From Paratinospora sagittata (taxonomy: Eukaryota; Streptophyta; Magnoliopsida; Ranunculales; Menispermaceae): DNA of 64,000 nt. The stretch spans positions 7,657,413 through 7,721,412 of the forward strand of contig CM069598.1 in the NCBI GenBank assembly GCA_035771175.1, written 5' to 3'. The position numbers were made by a program, and so were the translations under genes. The notes beneath the pieces were generated by a model that was not told the DNA's origin, made no database searches, and saw only the letters and a list, made by a program, of their open reading frames with translations. Shown here piece by piece: positions 25,252-37,264 of the stretch. How positions within the stretch are numbered: the stretch's first letter is position 1; every line of letters starts with the position of its first letter.

Positions 25252-26356
25252 ATGCTTACTCGGATATCAGTATGTTTACTCTTCTGGTGACTGACTGGTG
25301 AGTTGTCCACAGCTAGAGCACTTGGATGTGTTCGTCTCAAAATGCGTGGGTTCCAAGTTTTGAAAGACGAGTTTTAATGTTGGACCAGACAGATAGATAG
25401 TTAGATCTCTTGTTGGATTACTTTTATTTTCTAAATTTTGTATTAGTTTATTTTATTTTAACTATTATGGGTAATTATCAAATAATATGCTGATTTGATT
25501 TCTTACCAGTGTTCACAAGAGACTTTCCACTGAACAAAACTCAACATGCTTTCTTGAGAAATGCCCACATGTTGTATGTAGTTGTATTTTTCAAATACAG
25601 AAAATGACTTTTTGTTGTTTTTTAAAAACAACCTGTTTCTTTTGTTAAATCTCAAAGAACTGTTTTTCAATCTAGCCAATCAAACAAGTTTCCCATGTTT
25701 TTTAAATTTGAAATACAGAAAACAGTTTTTAAAAATTCCAAACCAAACAGGGCTGGGTCAAATGTGATTTTAATTAACAAATTATAAACGCCACATGTGT
25801 TGGGAGTATAATCTTCTATATAATAGAGATTTTAACACTTCCAATCGTAATTATAAGTTGGGAACTAGTGAAAGATGATGACATGAAATCACATATAACA
25901 TCTCACAACAGGTTAATGGGATGAATTGCCATCTCTGAAGAAAACTTCTGATGCTGCAAAAATGATTCAAAACACAATAAAAACATTGATTAATGCAAAA
26001 ATTCTCCTTTTAAGAGAAGAAAATTTTGCTAGAGATGCCATATGATTTAAGAAAAAGATGAGATGACAAAATTTCATTCAAGTTTTTTACAAGAGATCCC
26101 ATGCAAAGCTTGGAAAGGCCATGTGAGTTGGATTTGGAATAGACAAAACTCTGTTCTCTCATTGCTTTTGATTTCTTTCCTTCCAAATAGGGCATTCCAA
26201 GGCCAAAGGAAACTCTCTCATTTCACTACCATAGAAACCAAAACAATCTATAGTCTCGAGTCGCGGCTACTAAAGCTATCAACAAAAGTGGATAGAGCAT
26301 GACCATCACGACAATCTCTGGAGCTTAATTTGCAAACTCAAGAGACGAACCATTTA
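25252..26356. other. Convergent spacer between RRP6L3 and AXR1
   Basis: Holds both 3' untranslated regions. No conserved ORF. An A/T-rich piece at about 25590-25757 ends in CCAAACCAAACAGGGC, the signature of a MITE end, but no matching left end was found. Confidence 0.5.
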
Positions 26357-29300
26357 CTATAACACCAGCAATTGGGACTTCAGATCAATGCCGTTGAAGA
26401 TGAAAGTGCCAATCATCGGAACAAACTGTTTCGTAATGAGCTGCAGAAAAAATAAAGTAACAAGATTAAATTTAGCAGGCAATAGAGTTAAATCCTTCAA
26501 TGGGCTGGCCTATATAGACGGTAAAACTTACCTTAATTGCTTCCTGTGATGCAACTCCTCCTATGAAGGCAGCTACGGCATGGAGCTCAGCCCCACCATA
26601 CCGACACATCTCATTTGTTAGGTCTTCAGTCAAGGTTGATCCATTGCAACCTACGTCACTCAGTAATCCAAGAGCTGTAGATTTCAGTCTAGATATGTCC
26701 TCATCCAGCTCTCTGTAGGAACTATCACGTAATTTAGGAACTTGTGCTTCATTTTACACGCACAAGCACAAAAAATAAAAGAAGGAAACAAAGAAAGAAA
26801 AGAAAATGTAACTTTTCTAGAATGAGAAAGAAAGGATGAACAAGAAAAGACAATTGGCATTACCCGTCAAAAATACCAGGAAACCGGTTGTAATTTGCAG
26901 CAAATCGGTCAACAGCCCGAAGTAGAATATAGAACCCAACAGCAACACTGTTACAATAAAAAATAATGAGAGCTCTGGAAGGTTCAGCTTTTAAGACATG
27001 TTAGACACTATAAATCTTATCTTTAATGGTCGTTACTGGACAACAATTGAAGGGATTCTAAGTTGATTAATTGGTGTGATTTGAATTATCTAAAGCCCTC
27101 AAGGCCCTGTTTGATAGTTTAGAAAATAACTAGTTTCTAGAGAAAATATATACTTGAAAAAATAAGAAAGTCAGGTGTTTGAATGTTAAGATTTTCTTCT
27201 TTAAAAAAAATAACTAAATAAGTCCAAATGCAGCAAAAGTGAAAGAGCAGTCACCTGCAGTCCTCATCATTCAAATACTTTTGCAACTCCGGCAGCATAG
27301 GAGAATTGAACTCGTCCTCAATGGGGCAATATCTGCACACCTGTTTAAACCATTTTGCATAGGCAAATAGGAAGTCAACAAAAAGTGCTAGCAACAACAT
27401 GATTCTACAGAGTTGATTGTAGCTGCATCCTAACTATGAAGGAAAAAAAAAAAAGTATTTCATATCCTCTTATATTGATCATAGGACAGGGATGTTGGAT
27501 TATTAATCATGATTCATGTACATGCATTGGTTTATTGATACAAATATGAATGTGCCTAGAGATTTGTCATTTATTTATGTACATTGTTAGGTTAATTAAA
27601 TGCATTATATTGTAATTAATTTGATGGTCTGGGATGTTCAACATAAACAAGCATTTGAAATCAAGTTAAAGGAACAAGTTGAGTTCTTGTTGTTTCTTTC
27701 AGCAATTCCATTTGGTTGAGAAGAGTATGGAACTGTCAAAGAACAAAGAATTGCATAAGCTTCATAAAACTCATTAAGTTCTTTCGAAGTAAATTCACCT
27801 CGTCAAGCTGATCGCCAAGTTTTGATATCATAGTCACTTTCTTTCTTTTATGTATGTACATTGTTATGTTAATTAAATACAATTAATTTAACAGCCTAGA
27901 GATGCTCAATGTGAGTACTATATATACCTCATGCAACTAAGCTTTGAAATAAAGTTGAAAGAACAAGTTGAGTTATAGTTCTTTCTCATTCTCTCCTTCA
28001 AAGTTTTTTGTACTTCCAGCAAAATCTACCAATGAATATACACAAAACAGAACTAATAATCCAACAAGGGATGTAACTGAAGCGAAGAAAACTTGTACTC
28101 ATAATCACAATTTGTCATTTGACTTAGAACATTGGAAAGAATAAAGAATTTTTTGGTAATCACTTTGAAAGGCTCAATTTGATATAGCTGCAACTCAAAC
28201 ACTCGGAAATATCTTCTCGTTGAGCAGATCAGAATCAATAATTTATAATACTTGGTCAATGAAGATCTAAGGCTTTTATCCATTAATGGCCCTGTTTGGG
28301 AGAGCGGAGAAAGCTGCGTTGAGGCAAAAAGTTTCAGCAAACACGATTTTTGGGTGCTTGGCACGTATGCGTTTGCGTTTCAAAGACGAATTTTGAGCCT
28401 TTTTGTGAAGCACCCTCCCCCCTGCTTTTGTGTTTGCCGTTTGCGTTTGGAAAAAGTGCTTCCGGCCCTAATCACATACGCACTCCCAAACAGGGCCAAT
28501 AACAGTGCCTACAAAAACAACAATTTTGATATCTACACAATTTTTTCTAGTTTGACTCCTAGAGCCACCACTTAAGAGAATGGACAATTGAAGGCAGCTA
28601 TTTGGGACCTATTGAGATACTATCATACTAGAATATACGTCTCTAAGGAATTCAGCTACACATAGATGATGAAACAGAAGTTGAGTCAATTCTTCTCCAT
28701 CCAAGAGTAGTTCATATGTTCATAATGAAAGATATACTCGGGCTTTTTAAAGAAATGCCATCCAGGACTGCTGGCAATTTTTGAGAACAAAACATTCATG
28801 TTGCTTGACGTCAATACTGATATGTAAGCAAAACATTAATTCAGTATGAATAATTTAGTCAAACTTTAATTAAGCTCATGCTGTTCATATAGATCAAATG
28901 ACTTACAGTGAGCTTTCTTGCATTTTTACAGAAGTTTTTAATGTTTGTCTTTGAAATGGCATCTGGTTCTCTACCAATTCTCTTCAGAATATTCCTCACT
29001 CTTCGCTCAACTGCAAGGAAGTCTGCCTCAGCCTTAGCCTGGTAGATCTTTTGCAAATTTATATAGCATCTGCAAGATAATTAATTGACACAACAGTCTA
29101 TCAATAGTGCAAAAACAGGTGTCCATTTCATCACAAGATATAGAGCAGCCCTAACTATAAATCACTTACTCTGTCGAAGATGTCATATCAGGTATTGATC
29201 CCTCAAGTGGTGCCTCCCCATTGCCTTCGTTTGCAATGAATTCCTGCAAGACATGAAAAGGATATTTACTACTATTCTAACAAGGAAAGAAAAGAAGGCA

Positions 29301-32300
29301 TAGTAATCAGGCAAAAAATAAAACACTGAGGAAAAGGAATATATCAAGATTAAATTTTCTAAATCATTTAGTTAATAGCTTCTATATTGTTTCTTTTAGG
29401 ACCAAATTATCATACCAAGGGGATTTAAAGTTAATATCTTCTATATTTGATAACTGCTGATTCTATGAATCTTACTTTGACAAGGCTGATTTAGAAGAAA
29501 ATTTTATTTTCTATAATAACTTCGACGAAAAATGGGTTTCATCAGCTTGAACAGAAGTAAAATTAGTAAGAATGCAAGTACTAGTGGGCCATGGAAACCA
29601 CCAACCTTCAGAGCTGCCACCATTAACCAAAAATCTGATGAATTAGAATCGACTTCAACAGAGTTGTCATTGATTATTTGATTCAGAAATGAACCTGGCA
29701 TATAAATGGTGAAAATTGTTAACTGAAGCAGGAAAATGTCTCCATGATTGAAAATTTTCCATCAAGTATTTTAAAAGTTGCACTTAGAAATGTGTTGCCT
29801 TATTCTCTAGTTCCTAGGCTAGCCACTCATCCATCTCAACATCATCATCATCACCATATTCGGTCTACACTTCTGTTGTTTCTTGTCGTTCGTCATACAT
29901 CTTTATAAAGCATATCTGATCTTACTGTGATTTTTTTTTTCTCACTCAATTTGCTTGGAATACATCAGCTACATAACTCTTTCAAACCAAACCTCAAGTT
30001 AAACTATCTAGCCTCAGTTCCGTGATCAACATCTTATTCAATACATCCATCCTCTAGGACAATAGTACCAAGATATAAGAAATGGCAACTTAGAGATTTT
30101 CTAGGCCTTTTTTACGTAGAAAAGTGTCCTCCCTGCGTGAATTCTGGCTAAAGCTGCATTCTATATGCTTTGAGTCTTCACTGACTTAATCTAAAATGCA
30201 TTTGGATCCCAAAGTAGCTTTTCAAGTTGCAACCAATATCTATCTCCCTATCCCCAAGTATACTATCATGAAGTTTTCGATAAAAAATATATTCTACAGA
30301 GAAGCTCCATTATAAGAACATAGTCATTAAGCTAATCGAAAATTGTGTACTTACTAATGCCTCGAGGAGTCGATATTTTAAATGAGGCTTCGACAGCTTC
30401 TTTATAGTTATCTTCATCTAAAGCAATCATCCTGGATTTCAAAAGTTCCTACAACATTTATAGTGAAAACAAAATCAGGAAATTTAAAAAGGGGTAGAGA
30501 ATTGGAGGGGGACGACCAGGGTGCTGAACATGTCAACCTTAAACTCCCTTTTCTCTTCTCTGCTTGACGGCAGACAACCACTGTGTGATTTGGCCCACTC
30601 TTCAGCCATCTTCACAAGTATAACAACATAAGGTATGTGCTTATGGACAACAGGATCAGTAGTGTTTAAATCAATGCTTTCTGCAAAGCTACAGAAAAGT
30701 AACATAGGATCAGAAATTGATATGCTAAACTCAATAAATAACTTAGAATAAGCACAAAAAGAATGAATTTGAAGCTGCAATTAAAATTCTCAACAGCTAG
30801 ACAAAAAAAAGGTCGTACCACTTGAGCTCTGGCCAAGGATTGTTTAATCGGAGATCATCCAAGAAATGATCAGGCTTAGACTCAATCACAGCATGTTCCT
30901 GCACATGCAAACCATGAAATCAGCACCATGTGAAAAAAAAAAAAAAAAAATGCAGTTCTTATACTAGTGGGATTACCTATGGCCATCAAATAATTATAAA
31001 AAAAATATAAAATAAAATAAAACGAAGAAGAAGGAGAAGAAAATTAATTTTAGCTACATAGTATTGGTATCAGATAATACCTTTAAACTTATTCGTACAA
31101 ACCCAGTTAGACCATAAGAGCGTGCACATATCAACATAATGTTTGCCTGCCTACAGATTCTATCCAGCTTCAACAAAGAGCCTTCCACCAGCTAATAATG
31201 CAACATGAGGAATTCCATTAGATATTTGTAATTGAAAAGGAAATGAAAAAAGTTCTTTTTAAAAAATTCAGATCCTATGAAAAGGCATTCCCAAAGCATA
31301 AAAAAATACAAAATGAAACATGAAGTCAATATTTATAGTAGGAAATTGAAGCATATACAAAAATTACAACAGCATTATTGTTCCTGAAAGACAGCAACAT
31401 CGTATTTGTTATAACAATGGGATACCAGCGCCAATTTTGAGTCAAATTAAATAGTCCACCCCTGGTCCCCCCACCAAAAAATAATAATAAATAAAATAAA
31501 ATAAACTTATGAAAAAGGAAGATGAGAAAAAGAAAAAAGAAATAAAGAACTAAAATAGTTCAACCAGTCAAATATAATAAAAAATATTCAATGGAAACAT
31601 GTCAAATATTCTATACATGATGAAAGTTGAGTAATACATGAACTTCATATCTCTATCTTTGTGGTCAGTCTATGCCAATTCTTTCATTTACTTTCTTATT
31701 CTTTAGTATCGGTTACATTAATCACAGGAAAAAGTATTTAAACAAGTCAAACACAACATAACTAACATATGATATTGCGCACACAATGAAATACAACTAC
31801 AGAAATGTCAGGCATGTCACAGGGAAAGCAAATTATGAGCGACTAAATAATTTTTCAGGAAGGCTCAAGTCCTACCATAAACAAAAGAGGATGGGTCCAA
31901 AGATCAGTTATCAGTAAAATCATGTACCTGTGTTGCTACAACTAATGTAAACTGTGAAAAAAATGATGGGTTTGTCTCAATTAATGTCTCTGGAGATTCC
32001 TCAACAAATTTGGCTTTAACAGCATCATTAAGCTCTTGCAAAAAGGCACATACACATTTTGCCTTGGATTGCCCAATGCTCGATTCATCCACTGAACATG
32101 TAAAAAGTAACTAAAGTGTGAAGTAACTAAAAATTGAAATACAAAGAAAGATTATAACCCAAAAGAGATAAAGAGGACTAGAGGACATACACATGAAATT
32201 GTTTCCAAGATCGCCAATTTCAACTTTAGATCCATCAATTACTGTTATACTTCCAACTCCACCAAGAACAAGATTTTTCAATGTCTCAGAGCCAGTAGGA

Positions 32301-33862
32301 CCACAATTAAGTAAACAAATGCTAGCTTTCTCTAGAGCTGCTTGTCCTTGATCTCCCCAAATTCTGTAATAGTTAAAAATTAAAGTCCATCAGACCCTAT
32401 TGAATGACCTTAACTAGAGATCACCTTCAGAAAAAAAGAATCTGGACAAGCACCTAATGGTACTAAGCAATTTTCTGGAAATGGAAATCCAAACTTTAGA
32501 AACATTTAAACCACTATATCATCCAATTGTCAGTTATTAAAAAAATTGAAGTTGGGTAAAAAACCATGTTAAGACTTGTACAACTTGAAGAAATAATATG
32601 AATGCTTTCTTATATAGCAACCAAAGCATCGTTTCCCCTCATCAACGAAATTACCATCAATAACACAAGAACTCACGAAATAACAAACAATTGTATCGAA
32701 TTTATATTATATCTTCTCTAACAACTAACAAGAGACACTAGCCAACTGCATTTTTACATTTGTTCATTACATAAAACGGACACAACCAAAATGAAGCAAG
32801 GTTGCATCGAAAGACTACAAGCACTCACAGAATGATAAACTATTGCCTTTGTCATTGCACAATCTACTAAGTAACAAGGGGCATCCCAAAGGAAAACACA
32901 TTAGAAACCTATCTTTTCTCAATGGAGCATTTTAACTATATACTCAACTTAACAAAGCCTTTTTGCCAATCCATGGGTCAGCAACATAAATCTACTTCTT
33001 CCACACCATTATATTTAGGGCTAAGTCTACAATTATATTACAAGTAGTTATATCTTTCTTCATTACCTCTTTTCACATTATTTTAATTTTTTCCCTTTCT
33101 CTACCGTTATCATTAACACTCAATATATCATTCTTTCTACCTCAACTCAACAAAACCTTTTCCCCAATTACATGGAGTAGGCTATTTACTCCACTCTATC
33201 AAAGGGCTAAGTCGACATGTCACTCTTTTTAATTACCGCATCTAATATTCTTCGCCTATTATTTTAACTATGTTCTATACAACCGAAATTCAGTAACATT
33301 GGAGCCATTTCTACAAATTGTGATCACATATTCGAGCAAGAACACATCTGCTGCAACATTCAGACTGATACAATTCCGAAGATCACCATCGAGTCAAAAA
33401 CCCATTGACCACCACTCACATCACTCTTTGCTATACAAATCTTCAAACCTTGTTCCTTATTAACTAAAAAGTAAAGACCCAGCATCTCTGGCAGCAAATC
33501 CACTAATCCATCACTACCAGAAAACAAACAAAGCACAACCCAGTAGTACCCAGAAGCTGCTGCCCATGTACTCTGGCGACATTAATAGCAAAATCTCCTT
33601 CTTGAGATTTCAGTTATGGACACATTTCTACTCATTTCCTCACACACCCATCATAAGTTTCATCATTTTAAAGAAGAACAAATATTACTTTAAGCAAAAC
33701 GAGCAGTATCTGCCACAACGATCATACACCTTGCCAACACAACAGTTAGGGCAAAGGAAACAGTAAGTGTTGTTAGCAGCTGAGACGAGTTGGCGTAAAT
33801 AAATATATGGGTAGAGAGAGTAACCTGAGCTGACGATCGTATTTGATCTTGGGCTCCGCCAT
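26357..33862 (-). CDS. AXR1: NEDD8-activating enzyme E1 regulatory subunit AXR1
   Basis: Partners with ECR1 to activate NEDD8/RUB for cullin modification, needed for SCF function in auxin signalling. Exons, minus strand: 33862-33825, 32363-32191, 32091-31928, 31191-31081, 30898-30819, 30688-30538, 30448-30355, 29694-29606, 29243-29170, 29069-28907, 27340-27255, 26947-26864, 26712-26532, 26440-26357. All are GT-AG; 523 aa, close to the usual ~540. It begins MAEPKIKYDRQLRIWGDQGQ, the standard ThiF/E1 opening. The pseudo-nucleotide-binding fold has GPTGSE at 34-39 and GGVGSITVIDGS. Further family blocks are SYGLTGFVRIS, HKHIPYVVILVKMAEEW, LQKIYQAKAEADF, FCKNARKL and, near the end, FIGGVASQEAIK. 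No catalytic cysteine is expected, since that lies in ECR1. AXL1 is the only close alternative. Confidence 0.95.
28288..28497. mobile_element. MITE with GGCCCTGTTTGGGAG termini (AXR1 intron 10)
   Basis: 210 bp. Left end GGCCCTGTTTGGGAGAGC; reverse complement of the right end GGCCCTGTTTGGGAGTGC, 17 of 18 identical. AAT stands on both sides (28285-28287 and 28498-28500), a possible 3-bp TSD, which suggests a Tourist/Harbinger-type element. The interior is more G/C-rich than the intron around it (TGCGTTTGCGTTT). Confidence 0.75.
29811..30190 (-). mobile_element. Decayed RTE-type LINE fragment, antisense strand shown (AXR1 intron 7)
   Basis: The plus strand reads like the reverse complement of the plant RTE reverse-transcriptase region, from recalled family sequence: CATCTCAACATCATCATC, AAAGCATATCTGATCTTA, ACATCCATCCTCTAGGACAATAGTACCAAGATAT and TTCTATATGCTTTGAGTCTT in the expected order. 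It is full of stops and has no terminal structure. It lies in the gap between exons 7 and 8 (29695-30354). Confidence 0.5.
32951..33260. repeat. Two adjacent copies of a dispersed repeat (AXR1 intron 1)
   Basis: Both copies (about 32951-33125 and 33151-33260) contain the series CCTTTTNCCCAATNACATGG, a TTCCAC/ACTCCACT.TAT segment, AGGGCTAAGTC and TTTCTTNATTACC. The same series occurs at 43481-43675, around 57264 and at 59250-59440. Function unknown; probably the tail of an old retroelement family. Confidence 0.55.
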
Positions 33863-34439
33863 TGATTCAAATAACATAGTTCAGAAGAGAGGGTTGAGAG
33901 CTTTTTACAGAAGATTTTAATGGCGAAAATAAAAACTGTGTTTATTTCTTCTGTTTGCTTATTAACGAGGCAGAAGCACGAAAGGAGATCGAGGATATTT
34001 TCATCATTTCATCTTTACAATATATAAATTTTTCATTTTGCATTTTAACGATGTAGCACCTGCACATACCACGAGTTTTAATGTTTCTACCACACCTCAA
34101 AAAAAAAAAATTTTCTTTTTTAAATACTCTTATATAATTTATTTAAACTACCATCAAATTAATTTTATTTACATCTAACTCTATCTTTACTAAATTTATC
34201 TCATTATAAATTCATATACTATTCATCATCTTTATCTCACAAACCCTAAACTCTTTATCTTCATCTCATAAAATCTTAAATCATTCTTTTATTCTAATAT
34301 TCCTACTATTATCTTCATATCCTTCTTCCCCTAAACACTCTTTATAAGATTTTACAGCCACTTTTTATGTATTTTTTAGTAATTTCTTTAAGTGTGTAGA
34401 ATCTTCCAAATAATCAAAATATTCAATTTTCACATCATT

Positions 34440-35010
34440 TGAAAGCAGTGATTCGAGTTGGGACGAAATTTAGTAATTTTTGTTGAATTTTTTTGTGATT
34501 TTTTGTTTGTTTTCTTTTTTTTGAGTATTTTGGGTTTTAAATAAAAAAAATCATCATTGGTTTGATTGTGTCTGATCAAACCTATGTATTAGAACCAACC
34601 TAATATTTTTGAGTTTTTTTTAAAAGGATGGACCCCTTAGTAAATTATGATAGTGGTCTAACTTGTTTATTAGTATTTTTTTATGATTTTTGTTGCAATT
34701 TATATGTCGACCGTTAACCTCTATATTGTTGCCTATCAATGAAAAATGGTACATCAACGTTCAAATAAGGTGAAAGATACGTCAAAATGGGCTCATATCG
34801 CTTCAAGGGCTATGAATGTATAATTACCACTTGAATATCCTTAAAAATAATCAAGAATATGAGGTTCGGTCCTGTCCAACTGAACCTTCTGTCATAAGTT
34901 ACACCCAGGCCCGATGACTATTTTTTTCATTTAAAACCCAAAATACACACAAAAAACTCATCAAAGATTGTCAAACTCAATTTGAATATGGTTCGAGTTA
35001 AGGTTTATTT
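34440..35010. repeat. Long imperfect inverted repeat
   Basis: Arms of about 150 bp (34440-34605 and 34855-35010) around a loop of about 250 bp. The core is exact over 18 nt: GTATTTTGGGTTTTAAAT at about 34525, with its reverse complement near 34930. Further out ATTCGAGTT pairs with AACTCGAA; further in AGAACCAACCTAATATT pairs with a GGACCGAACCTCATATT equivalent. Weaker symmetry (CATACCAC ends) extends to about 34060 and 35300, so it may be a large element with long terminal inverted repeats. Confidence 0.55.
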
Positions 35011-36403
35011 TTAGATGAGAAATATGAAAATAATGACGTCGATCGTGTCGATGAAGAAGAATGTTTGTGGATCGAGTATCGAAGAAGAAGAAGAAAAAGA
35101 ATCGAGGGAGTAGATCAAGGGAAGAAGTTTATCAATGGGTTTAAAGTTTGTTAGAGAAGACAAAATGAGAAGGAAAAGAGAGTTTTTTTTTTAATGAGGT
35201 TAGTTTATGAAGTTTTAGGCATTTTTTTGGAGTAAAAAAATAGGGTAACAATTGGGTAGGGTAGCAAAAGTAAATGTGGTATGGAAAGTAATACTTATAT
35301 TTAGTTGCTCCCTTTAATTAATAGATATAACCTTTTATAGAAGGAATTTGGTTTATTTATTTCATCTTTTGACTGTTTTAACAGGTTTTAAAAATGGTTA
35401 AGGAGGTAGGGGTTTCAATTGACAATGGTTTGGCCAAACCCGCAAAACCTAACCAAATCCAAGTTTGCTTCAGTTTTATCATGTTTGGTTCAAGCTGCTG
35501 GTTGAAAATTTAAAAGCCATACTAACTTAAAACCAACCAATAAGGTAAAAATAATAATTTATGTAAAATATATTATAATATGTATTTGTTACGTGATTAC
35601 AAGCATAGATCTTGATGATAAATATATATCTTTATTATTTTATATTTAAAATAAATATTATTATAGGTTAAATGTCTAAATCAATCCAAATCGACTTTAT
35701 TCGGTGACCAACTCAAATTGAACCTAGGAGCCCAGTTGGTTGGTATCTCATCATTTTTACTTTTAGGACAGAAAAATTATTAAGATATGACAAGATTATC
35801 TAATTTAAATAATGATTTTTTTAAGGCAAATTATGATTAATTTTTACTGAGCTAATTGCAGCATGAAAAGTTAGTACATTTGTGGAGCTACAACGGAAAT
35901 AAAATGGTAAAAGTGTCTTTTACATTTAAATATAATTTCTTTCAATTAATTAAATAGCTGCCTAAAAATGGTAATAATTCATATCAATCATAATGAAGTA
36001 ATAATTTGAAAAGAAATTAAAAGTCTAATTTGTAAGAGATTGTTTCATCAATTATAATTATATGAACATACATACATTTAATCACAATCACAAGCGTAAG
36101 AAAATTTCATGATACTAGTTTTAATTCTAACATTCAACAAAGCACTTTTTTTCAATTGCTAGAAATTGATGTTTAATTAAATTTAATTTCTAGATAGAGG
36201 TGTGTCCTTCCCGGGCCTCTAAAGGTCCTCTCAATTCTCCCTGCCAAAATGATCTTTTCAATGTGAAAGTGATGTGCGTCTTCAATGTGAAGGTAAGGTT
36301 TCCACCATCCTTTTTTTCTATAGACCTTGAAACGGTAAGAATTTTAAACCTTAAATCCTAAATCTTAAACATTAATACTTGAACAAAAATTTTCTAACCC
36401 AAA

Positions 36404-36981
36404 AGTCTCTTATTCCCATTAAAGTATTTGACTAATTTCTCATTCCATATGTTATCATTTGACAAAAAATTCTAAACCAAAGGTCTCTTATTCTCATTCA
36501 GTGAGTTTGGTAAGGGAGATAGAATGGGATGAAATTATTTTTAATCTTATCCAATCGTTTGGAGTCAGGTGGGATAAAATTACAAATAATCTCACCCACC
36601 ATTTTATCCTTTGCTACGGGATAAAATAATTTCGACCAAAATATTGAGATTATTTTATCCATCCGGTAATTTTTATTATTATTATTATTTTATTTTATTT
36701 TTGTCATTCTTCTTCGTCTTCTTCTTCTTTCTTTAAAAAAAAAAAAAAAAAAAAAAAACAGATTTTGCAATTTGCAGAACCAGCAACCCAGTTGTTTTTT
36801 TTTTAATGTAATTTAAAAAAAAAAGCTTAAAAAATTTATTTATTTAATTTTTATTTTAATTTTATGTGTTGCACCAAATACAAAATATACTATTTTTAAG
36901 TGTTTGATTAATTTCTCAGGTCTCTTATTCCCATTAAAGTATTTGACTAATTTCTCATTCCATATGTTGTCATTTGACAAA
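36404..36981. repeat. Direct repeat pair upstream of the receptor kinase
   Basis: A segment of about 63 bp, GTCTCTTATTCCCATTAAAG... to TCATTTGACAAAA, occurs at 36404-36466 and again at 36919-36981 with one or two differences. A third partial copy (GGTCTCTTATTCTCATT) stands at about 36482. A/T-rich, MITE-like DNA and a 23-nt A run lie between. Confidence 0.7.
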
Positions 36982-37193
36982 AATGTGAGGTTTGGGTTCG
37001 AAGATGGACTTGGTCAAAAGAGAGTTTAATTAATTTGAAAGTAACATCTAGCGGTCTGATTAAATCCTTCTAAAAACAACGTTGATATTATGATTAATAT
37101 CTCAATTCAATTTCAAACCGTGTGGCCTTGGAAATGGCATGAGAAGTTGAGATTTTCTTCTCTAAAGTTTCAGCATTAATGGGCATTGGCCCC

Positions 37194-37202
37194 TTATAAA
37201 TT
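37194..37202 (+). promoter_or_regulatory. TATA box of the LRR receptor kinase
   Basis: CCCCTTATAAATTGG, 71 bp before the start codon, the best TATA match in the window. It implies a leader of about 40 nt without an upstream ATG. Confidence 0.65.
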
Positions 37203-37264
37203 GGAAGTACCAAGTTGGCTTCAGGAACATATTCATCACTCCTTCCAAATCCAAAGCTCTATTA

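Larger units (their letters stand above)
33863..37193. other. Intergenic region between divergent AXR1 and LRR receptor kinase
   Basis: Starts with the AXR1 leader and promoter (33863-34020). Beyond that it is A/T-rich repeat DNA: a long inverted repeat (34440-35010), a MITE-like stretch beginning near 35400 (AGGGGTTTCAATTGACAATGG), and a direct repeat pair (36404-36981) with a poly(A) run at 36737-36759. No coding potential seen. Confidence 0.55.

Noticed and set aside
25590..25757. A complete MITE after RRP6L3
   Set aside because: Only one end (CCAAACAGGGC) is visible; no matching left end or TSD was found.
36404..36981. Direct repeats as LTRs of a retrotransposon
   Set aside because: No TG...CA ends, no PBS after the first copy, no PPT before the second, and no TSD.
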